Positions 7,152 to 15,136 of a stretch of DNA of 64,000 nt are shown here, in pieces. The DNA is taken from positions 82,965-146,964 of the forward strand of contig NZ_QJKD01000015.1 of NCBI RefSeq assembly GCF_003201875.1, written 5' to 3'. Positions within the stretch are counted from its first letter, which is position 1, and each line of letters opens with the position of its first letter. Both the position numbers and the translations under genes were made by a program. The notes below the pieces were generated by a model. That model did no database searches. It had not been told where the DNA came from and worked only from the letters and a program-made list of their open reading frames with translations. This DNA comes from Hungatella effluvii (GTDB lineage: Bacteria; Bacillota; Clostridia; Lachnospirales; Lachnospiraceae).

Positions 7152-8293
7152 AGAGGGAGGCGTGATGTGGTTTTTGGTGGGTTGGCTGATGTAAGTGGTG
7201 ATATTGTTTCTGGTAGATTTTCTGATATGGTTTGTGAGTATACTTTCTGATATATTTTCTGATTGATTTTCTGATGATTCTCCGATTGATTTCCTGATTG
7301 ATTTCCGGATCGACTTATTAATATCGTTTCCGATGCATTTTCTAATAGAATTCCTGATATTGTTTTTGATGCATTTCTAATTGCTATTTCTTTTATAATT
7401 CTTATATTTCTAAATTAATTTCTTTAATTACTTAATGCTTTTGAGTGCCGCTTTCATACTTTACTATACATCTTTTAAAACTGTTCTTAATTTACAGTTC
7501 CACATTTAAAGCTATATCTATCCAGTCATTTGTCCTCCAACAGAGGACACTCCTGTGAATCATAGAGGGAGGCTTTGTAACTCGGCCGCCCCCCTCTGTT
7601 CCGTAACTGACTCTAACCCTGTCGTCAAATAATATCTCTATATTTCGTTTCAACAGGATACATTACCTTTTCAATATAACTCTTCATTCTACCGTCACAC
7701 CTGTTCCACTGTCTCTCTCTGCATATTTTTATTGAATAGCGATTATTTCCTTGTTATAGAAGAATGCCGTTTATAGAAGCTTAAAAAGTCGTTTGATTTT
7801 TCCTTCCAGATCTGTAATACGACTCAAAATATCCGTTTTATACGGTTTGTCCGGTAATAGAATACAAAAAAACATTGCTGCATTCTATTACCGTCCCAGT
7901 CTCCAGTCCTCAATATGCATTCCTTCTACAACATCATCTAAAAAATACTCATATACATTTTATAAGCCAGTTGCCGTCTGTTATAGTAACAATGATTATC
8001 CATCAGATACGACGAATCTGTTAATCAGCAAGACGCCTGAACTGTCGATTATTCTCATTATCTTTTACTCACATTTCTTTACTTCATACAGCGTATAATT
8101 GTTTGTATTTTTCGTTCAATTTTGTCCGCATATAGCATACATATGAGTGTCCGTCAGTTCCTCACGATCTGCTTCTGCAAAAATTCTTTTCGACTCTTCT
8201 GCAGCTGTAAAACCATTTTCTGCCTGGCACGCATACATGACTGAGTTTTAATCCCGAATCACCATCCGCTATCGTACCTTCTTCTTAAAATTT
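7152..8293. other. 1.1-kb gene-poor stretch, possibly decayed
   Basis: No convincing gene. Open frames here lack ribosome binding sites and family resemblance. On the minus strand, short stretches look like coding sequence broken by stops (for example around 7900-7960 and 7540-7660), suggesting relics of former genes; this is inference. An 8-bp complementarity AACAGAGG/CCTCTGTT spans 7548-7601 and could mark a folded RNA. The left part holds the degenerate repeats listed separately. Confidence 0.4.
7170..7385 (+). repeat. Degenerate TTTCTGAT-type repeats
   Basis: At least ten variants of a T-rich unit close to GATTTTCTGAT or GATTTCCTGAT follow each other with irregular 12-20-base spacing. 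Examples are the runs near 7216, 7247, 7258, 7269 and 7288. Copies drift in sequence, so this looks like an old repeat array or simple-sequence expansion, not a recent duplication. Confidence 0.5.
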
Positions 8294-10024
8294 TCACTGT
8301 GCAGATGCGGTATTCTGAGTGATCCTGAATATTATAAACTCAGCTGGCTTCACTGGAGCCACGCCACTGATACAAATCAGGTGTCCATTATCAATCTCTT
8401 CCTGTGTCATGGTGTCACGCCCAATATTTACATAAAATGCCTCTTCCGGAGATGGTCCGGCCAGGCCGCCGCTTCTCCATACCTCCATCAGAAACACTTC
8501 TATTATTCTTCGTACCCGCCTCCATAGCACTTCGTTATTTTCTTCAAATACTACCCACTCTGTATTTTTCTTTATGGATTCCTCTATAAATATAAAAAGT
8601 CTGCGCACATTGACATATTTCCATGCTCCATCGCTGCTTGCAGTTCTTGCTCCCCATACCCGGATCCCCTGACCGGGGAACATCCGGATCAAATTTACCC
8701 CCCTGAGATTCAAAACGTCCTGTTCGCCTTTGTCAAACTGCACATCCAGTCCCACACAGGCCCGAACCACTTCATTGGCGGGCGCTTTATGGACGCCGCG
8801 GGCATTGTCACTGCGGGCATAGATTCCCATCACAGATCCGGAAGGAGGAATTACTATATTTTTCTTATCGAGAGAGTCAAACACCGTCAGCCATGGATGA
8901 TAGAAAGCCGCATAGGATGTATCAAAATTTTCCCTGTGCCTGATGATGTCCTGTACCTCCTTTGCCTCCCGTGGAATATCGAGAACCGCAAATCTGTTCT
9001 TTCGTTCACAATGAGCAATCATAGAAAGCTGGACCTTTGGATCTGTGACACCAGGAACGGCGATAACGGAAACCATATCATTGTCCAGAAATGCCTGGAT
9101 TCCGGTTCGATTTCCGGCACCATTGTCATTTCCAATAAAATCGGAAGCCTCCATGTCCAGAATATTACCATTCGTGCCGCCTGAAAGCTTAACAGTCACG
9201 GTATCCTGAGCGGAAGACGCAAGGCACTTAAATGGCGGCCGGAGTTCTTCCTTCCCTTTGCCAACATATTCCACACAAATCAGATCTGATTTTGAAACCT
9301 GCGTTTCCACATACTGTGGAATGTTACGATTAAATGAAAGATTCTCGTAGATCTCTGTGAAATCGCCGGACCTGACCTCCAGCCTGAACTCACAGGTGGA
9401 TATAATTTTATCCGGCAATAGATTCTTATCCGTTACATCCACTTCAAATTCATGTTCAAAAGAAATAACATTGTCTTTACTCTCCACCACCCGATTATAA
9501 ACCGTAGTATTTCCATCTGAAAACGCTACAATATCACCATCAAAAAATCCGACACTATTTTTAACCGAGTACCGCCTGCCCTCTGCCGCCTCCAGCACGT
9601 CAAAGACCTGAGTCCTTGCCTTGCTCGAAGGAGATATAACTATATTCAGCCCATTCCCCCACGCCCCCGGATTACTGGCTGTAAACTTCAGGACGTATTC
9701 TCCTGTATTTGGCACAGCTCCCTTCGCACAGGATGCGTCCGCCGGCGCGACCCTGGCCACAAAACAGCGGGACCCTCCATTGATAAAAAAATGCTCTACT
9801 GCATAAGCCAGAAAACGATAATTACCACATTCCCTTTCGGAAAGGTAAGTTCCATAAACCTGCTTAAAATCCGAAAAATTAGTCGCCATCCGCGGTACGC
9901 CTCCGACCGGTCCTTTCTCCGCCACCCCAATAAAACCGGCGATACTGGTGCTGGCCCCTTCCACAGGTACCACCCCTGAATCAAATTCCTCCACGTATAC
10001 TCCAGGTGATAAATACTCCGCCAT
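8294..10024 (-). CDS. Phage-type contractile tail sheath protein
   Basis: 576 residues. The N-terminus YLSPGVYVEEFDSG and the following GFIGVAEKGPVG are hallmarks of tail sheath proteins of myophages and related contractile injection systems. The C-terminal part has the conserved NVRRLFIFIEESIKKNTEWVVFE and INPV-like ISGVAPVKPAEFIIFRI segments. Length is normal for a sheath and the frame is intact. AAGGGAGA precedes the ATG. No tube, baseplate, spike, ATPase or tape-measure gene is present nearby, so the sheath is an orphan here; it may work with components elsewhere or be a domesticated remnant. It lies close to the phosphosignalling operon but is separated from it by opposite-strand genes, so a functional link is speculative. 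Confidence 0.88.
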   Translation of the reverse strand: MAEYLSPGVYVEEFDSGVVPVEGASTSIAGFIGVAEKGPVGGVPRMATNFSDFKQVYGTYLSERECGNYRFLAYAVEHFFINGGSRCFVARVAPADASCAKGAVPNTGEYVLKFTASNPGAWGNGLNIVISPSSKARTQVFDVLEAAEGRRYSVKNSVGFFDGDIVAFSDGNTTVYNRVVESKDNVISFEHEFEVDVTDKNLLPDKIISTCEFRLEVRSGDFTEIYENLSFNRNIPQYVETQVSKSDLICVEYVGKGKEELRPPFKCLASSAQDTVTVKLSGGTNGNILDMEASDFIGNDNGAGNRTGIQAFLDNDMVSVIAVPGVTDPKVQLSMIAHCERKNRFAVLDIPREAKEVQDIIRHRENFDTSYAAFYHPWLTVFDSLDKKNIVIPPSGSVMGIYARSDNARGVHKAPANEVVRACVGLDVQFDKGEQDVLNLRGVNLIRMFPGQGIRVWGARTASSDGAWKYVNVRRLFIFIEESIKKNTEWVVFEENNEVLWRRVRRIIEVFLMEVWRSGGLAGPSPEEAFYVNIGRDTMTQEEIDNGHLICISGVAPVKPAEFIIFRITQNTASAQ

Positions 10025-10325
10025 AGTCTTCTCCCTTCTTAATATTTTACTGTTTTTGCTTTTCCCGCCTGGTTATCAGGTATTTATTTCTTCTACATAT
10101 TAATCAATTTTTTATAAGTGTAATTCTATTATAAATTTTTCCATTGTAATAAACAATGTATTTTTTGAAATGTGGTATTGTTCCTATAGATCATGAATGT
10201 TTTCATCCGCCTTTCAAATTAGTTTATATTCTGGTTTAGTTTTTTTTATTCTGGTATTGACATAATCTAAAAAATTTGATACTTTAGAGTCAAAACATAT
10301 GTTCGATTCCAAAAGAGGGAGACTT
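10025..10325. other. AT-rich divergent intergenic region
   Basis: Separates the leftward sheath gene from the rightward zinc-ribbon/sigma pair. Very AT-rich with several TATAAT-like words, presumably promoters for both directions. I cannot choose a reliable -35/-10 pair. No gene or repeat was seen. Confidence 0.4.
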
Positions 10326-10490
10326 ATGAATCATATAATCTATTGTCCGGTATGCCATCATCGCCTGTTTGACATTAAACCGCCGACCGCCGGAACCATT
10401 GAGATCAAGTGCCCGCGCTGTAAAAAAGTACAGCACATCCATATAATCGAACCGGATACTCAGAAAACAACTACAGTAAAAACTACCTAG
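10326..10490 (+). CDS. Com-like small zinc-ribbon protein (54 aa)
   Basis: The ATG at 10326 follows GAGGGAGA, whereas the earlier ATG at 10299 has no site. The product begins MNHIIYCPVCHHRLFDI and has a second pair CPRCKK, a four-cysteine ribbon like phage Mu Com-type proteins that bind nucleic acid. The tail is Thr/Lys-rich. It ends 7 bases before the sigma-like gene, so the two are probably cotranscribed. A regulatory nucleic-acid-binding role is inferred from the fold only. Confidence 0.6.
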   Translation: MNHIIYCPVCHHRLFDIKPPTAGTIEIKCPRCKKVQHIHIIEPDTQKTTTVKTT

Positions 10491-10497
10491 CAAAGGA

Positions 10498-11022
10498 ATG
10501 ATTCATTACCAAATAGCAGGAGAAAACGAAAAGGCCACAGCGCCGGACCCGTTTTCTCCTGTTTTATTTGCACAACCAGGAAAGAAGGGGATCATTATAA
10601 ACTATTACATTAAAATCGAACAGCAAAATATTCCTGTCAGCGAGGAAATCTATAAGATTTGGCAGCATGGGGAGCGAAAGGATCGTTATTTCAGGGAAGG
10701 GGATATTCGGAATGGCGTCTTCTCCTACGATGCTCTGGCTGGAAAAGGCTTAAACGGAAGTGAATTATTTGCAGAAAAAGACCGAAATCCTGTAGAACAT
10801 CAGGCTGAACGCGACCTCCTGATAAACGCGTTAAAACAGGCATTAAACACACTGAATAATGAAGACAAAGAACTTCTGGCACACATTTACTGCCAGGATG
10901 AATCGCTGCGCAGCATAGCACAGAGTACAGGAGTTCCGTTTACTACGCTGCAGTATCGCCATAAAAAAGTTATAAAGAAATTAAGGGTATTCTTCGAACA
11001 GAAATTCTTATTATTGGATTAA
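10498..11022 (+). CDS. Sigma-70-like transcription factor (region 4 HTH)
   Basis: 174 residues. The C-terminus is a sigma region 4-type helix-turn-helix: NNEDKELLAHIYCQDESLRSI is followed by AQSTGVPFTTLQYRHKKVIKKL. The N-terminal half has a region 2-like helical segment (VSEEIYKIWQHGERKDRYF). It probably directs RNA polymerase to a small set of promoters. The start is uncertain: the ATG at 10498 has AAAGGA only about one base away, and homologous proteins usually begin closer to NYYIKIE (about residue 35), where only non-ATG starts are available. It is cotranscribed with the Com-like gene and ends before a bidirectional terminator. Confidence 0.7.
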   Translation: MIHYQIAGENEKATAPDPFSPVLFAQPGKKGIIINYYIKIEQQNIPVSEEIYKIWQHGERKDRYFREGDIRNGVFSYDALAGKGLNGSELFAEKDRNPVEHQAERDLLINALKQALNTLNNEDKELLAHIYCQDESLRSIAQSTGVPFTTLQYRHKKVIKKLRVFFEQKFLLLD

Positions 11023-11114
11023 TACTGTAAGACAGATTCCTGCATACATTTTTTAACAGACCTGTTTGCTGCCACTTTTAAAAAATCCGGAAAATTTTCA
11101 TTCCAGTTTATTCA

Positions 11115-11162
11115 AAAAAGCCGTGGAGACAAAATTCTTCTCTTCTGTCTCCACGGCTTTTA
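11115..11162. terminator. Bidirectional rho-independent terminator
   Basis: A perfect 13-bp stem (AGCCGTGGAGACA with TGTCTCCACGGCT, 11119-11158) is flanked by an A-run on the left and a T-run on the right. It serves both converging units: the sigma-like gene and the long leftward kinase operon. Confidence 0.93.
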
Positions 11163-11169
11163 TCAGCAT

Positions 11170-11421
11170 CTACATATTTCTAACATCCAGGAGTTCATCA
11201 CAGGACATTCCCATGACTTCTGCCAGCTTCACTACCTCCACATCGATAATTGTTCTGCGTCCCTGTTCTGCCCGGTTTACCGCATTCTTATCCCAATCGA
11301 GCCCCATCTTCTGCAGCAGTTCCGCCATGTCTCTCAGAGACATATTATTGCTCAGCCTGTATTCTTTAATGCTTTTACCAGCTACATTTGATAACCCCGA
11401 TTCCGATTTCATCTTATGCAT
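11170..11421 (-). CDS. XRE-family HTH regulator (83 aa)
   Basis: A compact Cro/CI-type helix-turn-helix: IKEYRLSNNMSLRDMAELLQ, then a recognition helix near NAVNRAEQGRRTI, and VVKLAEVMGMSCDELLD at the end. GGAGAGG precedes the ATG. It is the last gene of the leftward kinase/FHA operon, 20 bases after the cell-wall repeat gene and directly before the terminator. It may autoregulate the operon; no operator was identified. Function beyond DNA binding is unknown. Confidence 0.8.
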   Translation of the reverse strand: MHKMKSESGLSNVAGKSIKEYRLSNNMSLRDMAELLQKMGLDWDKNAVNRAEQGRRTIIDVEVVKLAEVMGMSCDELLDVRNM

Positions 11422-11441
11422 TACTATGACCTCTCCGGGAT

Positions 11442-12182
11442 TTAATAAAAATAGGACTCATACTGCCTTGAATCATATTCGTCTTCTACATCATCAATAA
11501 ACTCTCTGATTTCTTCATCTGAAATCAGGCCGGTAAGCTGTTCCCATGCGGCTTTTTCAAACGCCGCTTCTGAGCGGTATTTATAATGCAGGTAATCATA
11601 CCTTAGCGTATCCATCTGCATATCTGCAAGTTCATCGACACTTGGCATATATTCCCACTGCTTTGTTTCCTCATTATAAACCTCAACGCTTCCATCGTCG
11701 TTATAACGCATATTTCTGGAGCCGGAATTTTTCCCTCCCTTTTTGATTTCTCCGGTTACGGCATCCGCTGTATACCAGATACCGTTGTCTTCAAAATCAC
11801 CCAGACGCAGGGTTCCGTCTTCATTCAGATAATACGTCTTATTTCCGAGATAGAGCCAATAAGTATGCATCCGCCCATCCTCATCTAGATAGTACCAGTT
11901 GTCCCCTACATACTGCCAGCCAGTGCACATTTTTCCTGAAGGATCCAGATAATACCAGTACCAGTTGTACACCTGCCAGCCGGTCAGCATATATCCGTTG
12001 CTATCAAAAATATAGTAATTTCCGTCTATAAAGCTCATACTGTTGGCCGGATATCTGCCGTCGTCATATTCATACCACCAACCGTTATCATCACTTTTCC
12101 ATCCTGCAAACGATGTCATGGAAGCGCTTATAGTCATTGCAAGGATCAGCCCTGCCATCAGAATCCGTTTTTTCATGTTCAT
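11442..12182 (-). CDS. Secreted cell-wall-binding repeat protein of the kinase operon
   Basis: 246 residues with a signal peptide (MNMKKRILMAGLILAM, cleavage likely after SFA near residue 27). Residues about 28-150 hold five or so CW_binding_1 repeats such as NWYYLDEDGRMHTYW. Residues about 165-246 are a charged, acidic helical tail (DELADMQMDTLRYDY) not seen in the other two cell-wall proteins of the window. AAGGAAAAGGGG precedes the start. It is 11 bases after the PASTA kinase gene in the same operon, suggesting a wall-anchored partner or output of that kinase. No enzyme domain is visible. Confidence 0.82.
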   Translation of the reverse strand: MNMKKRILMAGLILAMTISASMTSFAGWKSDDNGWWYEYDDGRYPANSMSFIDGNYYIFDSNGYMLTGWQVYNWYWYYLDPSGKMCTGWQYVGDNWYYLDEDGRMHTYWLYLGNKTYYLNEDGTLRLGDFEDNGIWYTADAVTGEIKKGGKNSGSRNMRYNDDGSVEVYNEETKQWEYMPSVDELADMQMDTLRYDYLHYKYRSEAAFEKAAWEQLTGLISDEEIREFIDDVEDEYDSRQYESYFY

Positions 12183-12193
12183 ACCCCTTTTCC

Positions 12194-14410
12194 TTATTGA
12201 TTACGCTTAAAAATATCATACGCTTTATTTAAGTCCATACCGCCATTATCCTGAGGAGCCTGCGTGGGAGGAGCCTCTGTCGTAGGGGGCGCCGGGGCCT
12301 CTGTGACTGGCGGCTGAGTCGGAGCTTCTGTGGTCGGCTCTGCGGCCGCCTGTGTGGCAGATGGCTGATCCTGCTGCGGCGCCCTGGCTGCACCCGTTGT
12401 TTCACGGGGCCTGTTATCCGCCTTTGTCTCCTGCGGCTTCGTCTCCACTGGCTTCGGCCCCAGGCTTATCGCAACCTTCACTTCTGTTCCCTTTTCCACC
12501 AGTTCGCCTCTCTCGATACTCTGGCTTATAGTATTTCCCTTTGGCACAACATCGCTGTATTCCTCTGTCACTGACACTTCAAGTAAAGCGGCTTCCAGAT
12601 TCGACTTTGCTTCCTCCAGGGTAAGATAGGTAGCGTTGGGAACCTCTACCTTCTCCTTACCCAGACTGACGCACACACGAATATTGGACTGCTGGCTGAC
12701 CATCGTTCCCGGAGCCGGTTCCTGGCTGATAATTTTGCCTTCCTCAACCGTATCGCTGTATTCACTGTCCGTCTTAATCAGGTATAAGTAATCCTGGTAC
12801 AGAAAATCGGAGGCCGCGTCGTAGTCCATCCCCGCCACATTTTTAACGGAAACCGTAACCTCCCTGCTTCCTCCGCCTTTACCCAGGGAAACCGTCAGGA
12901 CAATCCTGCTTCCGACCTTTACCTGTTCATTGGCAGGGAGGCTTTGCATGGCTATGGTATCGGGCGCCGCCTGATACTCCATTTCCTTATATTCTGCCGA
13001 AAGGCTGGCAGCCTGTATAGCCTTCTCCGCTTCTTCCCGCGACATGCCAATGAGGTCCGGAATTCTGGTCATGGCGCCTCCCGCGCTGACCTCCACTTCA
13101 ACAATTGAATCCTCCTCCACTTCCTGCCCTCCCGGCAGATTCTGTGTCAGAATCTTCCCTTTTTCGATTTCTTCAGAATCGTTATACCCCAGAATCTGCA
13201 TACCAAGCCGGGAGGCTTTTACCGATTCCCCGGCCGCGTCAACTTCCAGATTAATAACATTGGGAACAGTCGTCATCCCCTCCGCAGTCACCGCTTTCGT
13301 CAGCCCGGGGATCGAAAAATGGATGACGCCTCCGGCCAGAAGTGCGAATCCCACTGTCAGGGTTAACGCCGCGGCAGCTGAAGCCGCCTTTACCCATGTC
13401 GGCAGACTTCCGACATCCACCTTATCCTTCGTCGCCTGCCGTTCTTTCACCTCCGCGGCCAGAAGCTCTGCTTCAAAATCAGATGCAGACTGCGTTCTGT
13501 CCTGAATCTTAATATTTAAAGCATTCATGATGGCCGTTTCCGTGTTCCTGTTAATTTTAACTCCCAGCTTTGACGGCCTCTTTAATTCATCCCTGACGCT
13601 CCGCTCCATCGCGTCCTCCGGAGTGATCCCGGTAATCAGCTTGTAAAAAGTAGCTGCAAGGGCATAAATATCGGTCCACGGCCCCTGATCTCCCCGGCTC
13701 CGGTACTGTTCTTCCGGCGCATAGCCCGGTTTTATGATAACGGACAGACTCTTGCTGTGCTTCGTGGTGGCGTATCTGGCCGCCCCGAAGTCCAGCAGTT
13801 TTACTTCACCATTTTTTAAGAGATAAATGTTGTCGGGAGCAATGTCCCGATGGATAATTCCGGCTTCGTGAACCTTTTTAAGCGCTGATAAAACCGACAG
13901 AATAATTGGTTCGGCCTCCTCCACCGTCATTTTTCCATCTCTGGATGTTTTTTCCTTAAGAGATTCCCCGTCCAGATACTCCATAACAATATACGCGGTA
14001 TTATTCGCCTCAAAACAGTCATAGATATGAACAATTCCCGGCTCCGAAGCAAACTTGGCCAGACGTCTGGCCTCTTCCAATATCTTAACCAGACCTTCCT
14101 TAAACTGTTCTTCCCGGTCCCCCGAATATACAGTCACCATCTGCTGGTTGGGCATTCTGGTCGAAAATTCGCTGGGCATGTATTCTTTAACCGCGACTTT
14201 TTTCTGGAGCATCTCATCAAAACCGATATACGTTATGCCAAAACCACCGAATCCCAGCACACGGCCTATGGTATAACGCCCCGCGAGCATTGAACCCGGA
14301 GTAATGTGATAAGCCTGTTGAGGCGCTATCCCCTCCTGATAACCGCACCAGGGACAAATATCATACCGGGCGTCATATTCCTCCATACAGCCCATACAGC
14401 GTCTGTTCAT
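12194..14410 (-). CDS. Transmembrane Ser/Thr kinase with four PASTA repeats
   Basis: 738 residues from the ATG at 14408-14410, chosen for AAAGGAG upstream. Order: a zinc ribbon (CMGC..CPWC, residues 5-22); a kinase domain (Gly loop GFGGFG at 53-58, Lys75, HRD at 187-189, DFG and APEEQ present); a transmembrane helix (AAAALTLTVGFALLAGG, about 395); four PASTA repeats, the first beginning TTVPNVINLEVDAAG; and a Pro/Thr/Glu-rich tail. PrkC/PknB-type kinases sense muropeptides or lipid II through PASTA repeats and phosphorylate wall-growth proteins. All catalytic residues are intact. The N-terminal zinc ribbon is unusual for PrkC and is shared by the other kinases and FHA proteins of this operon. 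This is probably not the housekeeping PrkC, because the usual neighbours (prpC, rsgA) are absent. Confidence 0.92.
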   Translation of the reverse strand: MNRRCMGCMEEYDARYDICPWCGYQEGIAPQQAYHITPGSMLAGRYTIGRVLGFGGFGITYIGFDEMLQKKVAVKEYMPSEFSTRMPNQQMVTVYSGDREEQFKEGLVKILEEARRLAKFASEPGIVHIYDCFEANNTAYIVMEYLDGESLKEKTSRDGKMTVEEAEPIILSVLSALKKVHEAGIIHRDIAPDNIYLLKNGEVKLLDFGAARYATTKHSKSLSVIIKPGYAPEEQYRSRGDQGPWTDIYALAATFYKLITGITPEDAMERSVRDELKRPSKLGVKINRNTETAIMNALNIKIQDRTQSASDFEAELLAAEVKERQATKDKVDVGSLPTWVKAASAAAALTLTVGFALLAGGVIHFSIPGLTKAVTAEGMTTVPNVINLEVDAAGESVKASRLGMQILGYNDSEEIEKGKILTQNLPGGQEVEEDSIVEVEVSAGGAMTRIPDLIGMSREEAEKAIQAASLSAEYKEMEYQAAPDTIAMQSLPANEQVKVGSRIVLTVSLGKGGGSREVTVSVKNVAGMDYDAASDFLYQDYLYLIKTDSEYSDTVEEGKIISQEPAPGTMVSQQSNIRVCVSLGKEKVEVPNATYLTLEEAKSNLEAALLEVSVTEEYSDVVPKGNTISQSIERGELVEKGTEVKVAISLGPKPVETKPQETKADNRPRETTGAARAPQQDQPSATQAAAEPTTEAPTQPPVTEAPAPPTTEAPPTQAPQDNGGMDLNKAYDIFKRNQ

Positions 14411-14450
14411 AGCTGGTCTCCTTTCCGATATTTCACTTCTCCCTTCCCGC

Positions 14451-15095
14451 TTATTCGCTGTCCTGCTGCTTCGCCGCCCATGTAAATTCCGGTCCACAGC
14501 AAGGAATAAACATAAGCGTGGTATTGCCGACAGACAGATTGTCATAAGCCTTTAGCACTATATTTTCCAGGACTACCTTATCATTTAAGTAAAAGAGTTC
14601 CCGGGATTCCCCCGGCTGGGCAAAGAAGATTCTCCCACGCGGCTCATATGTGATAATCGCATGGCATTCACGTGAGACTCCCTTGTCCCCCTCCAGTACT
14701 ATATCCATGGACAAAGCCCGCCCAATAAAATTACGGCCGGATTTCAGGTTAAAGCTCTGACCAAAGAATTTCCCTTCTGTGCAGACAAGCCAGCCTACTA
14801 CCGGTTCCACTCCCACGGATTTTTTATAAAAGCTTATGGTTTTATTGTCATCATCATCGACCTGGGAAATATCATTTTCTCCCATAGTGATTGCATCGTC
14901 GATCGAAATACTCCCCAAAGGCGCAGTTATCGGTTCCTGATTCTGGCCGTAATTAGCCACGGTAACCGGATCGTCACCCGGAGTCATGGCAATCGTAACA
15001 TTATCACCGCCTCCCGATGATTCCGCACAGTGGGGACAGGCTGAGTACTTGTCCGCATCATAGAAATGGCCTCTGCTGCATTTTTTTAAATTCAT
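14451..15095 (-). CDS. Zinc-ribbon FHA-domain protein
   Basis: 214 residues. The N-terminus MNLKKCSRGHFYDADKYS and CPHC form a zinc ribbon. A low-complexity linker follows, rich in D, T and G. The C-terminal FHA-like domain (about 100-205) has GRNFIGRALSMDI and SRECHAII, which match the phosphothreonine-binding Gly-Arg and Ser-x-x-His blocks. The usual NGT block is replaced by LFYLND. FHA domains bind phosphothreonine peptides, so this is a likely docking target of the operon kinases; the TI/TIA-rich linker has possible phospho-acceptor threonines. A close paralogue is encoded at 25638-26252. Confidence 0.85.
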   Translation of the reverse strand: MNLKKCSRGHFYDADKYSACPHCAESSGGGDNVTIAMTPGDDPVTVANYGQNQEPITAPLGSISIDDAITMGENDISQVDDDDNKTISFYKKSVGVEPVVGWLVCTEGKFFGQSFNLKSGRNFIGRALSMDIVLEGDKGVSRECHAIITYEPRGRIFFAQPGESRELFYLNDKVVLENIVLKAYDNLSVGNTTLMFIPCCGPEFTWAAKQQDSE

Positions 15096-15136
15096 ATTAA
15101 CTTCCTCCTGTCTGAATATATGGTATATGGCAAACG

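Noticed and set aside
7793..8098. A rightward 101-codon open frame in the gene-poor stretch
   Set aside because: No ribosome binding site, no recognisable family and an unusual composition; the opposite strand shows equally plausible broken pieces.
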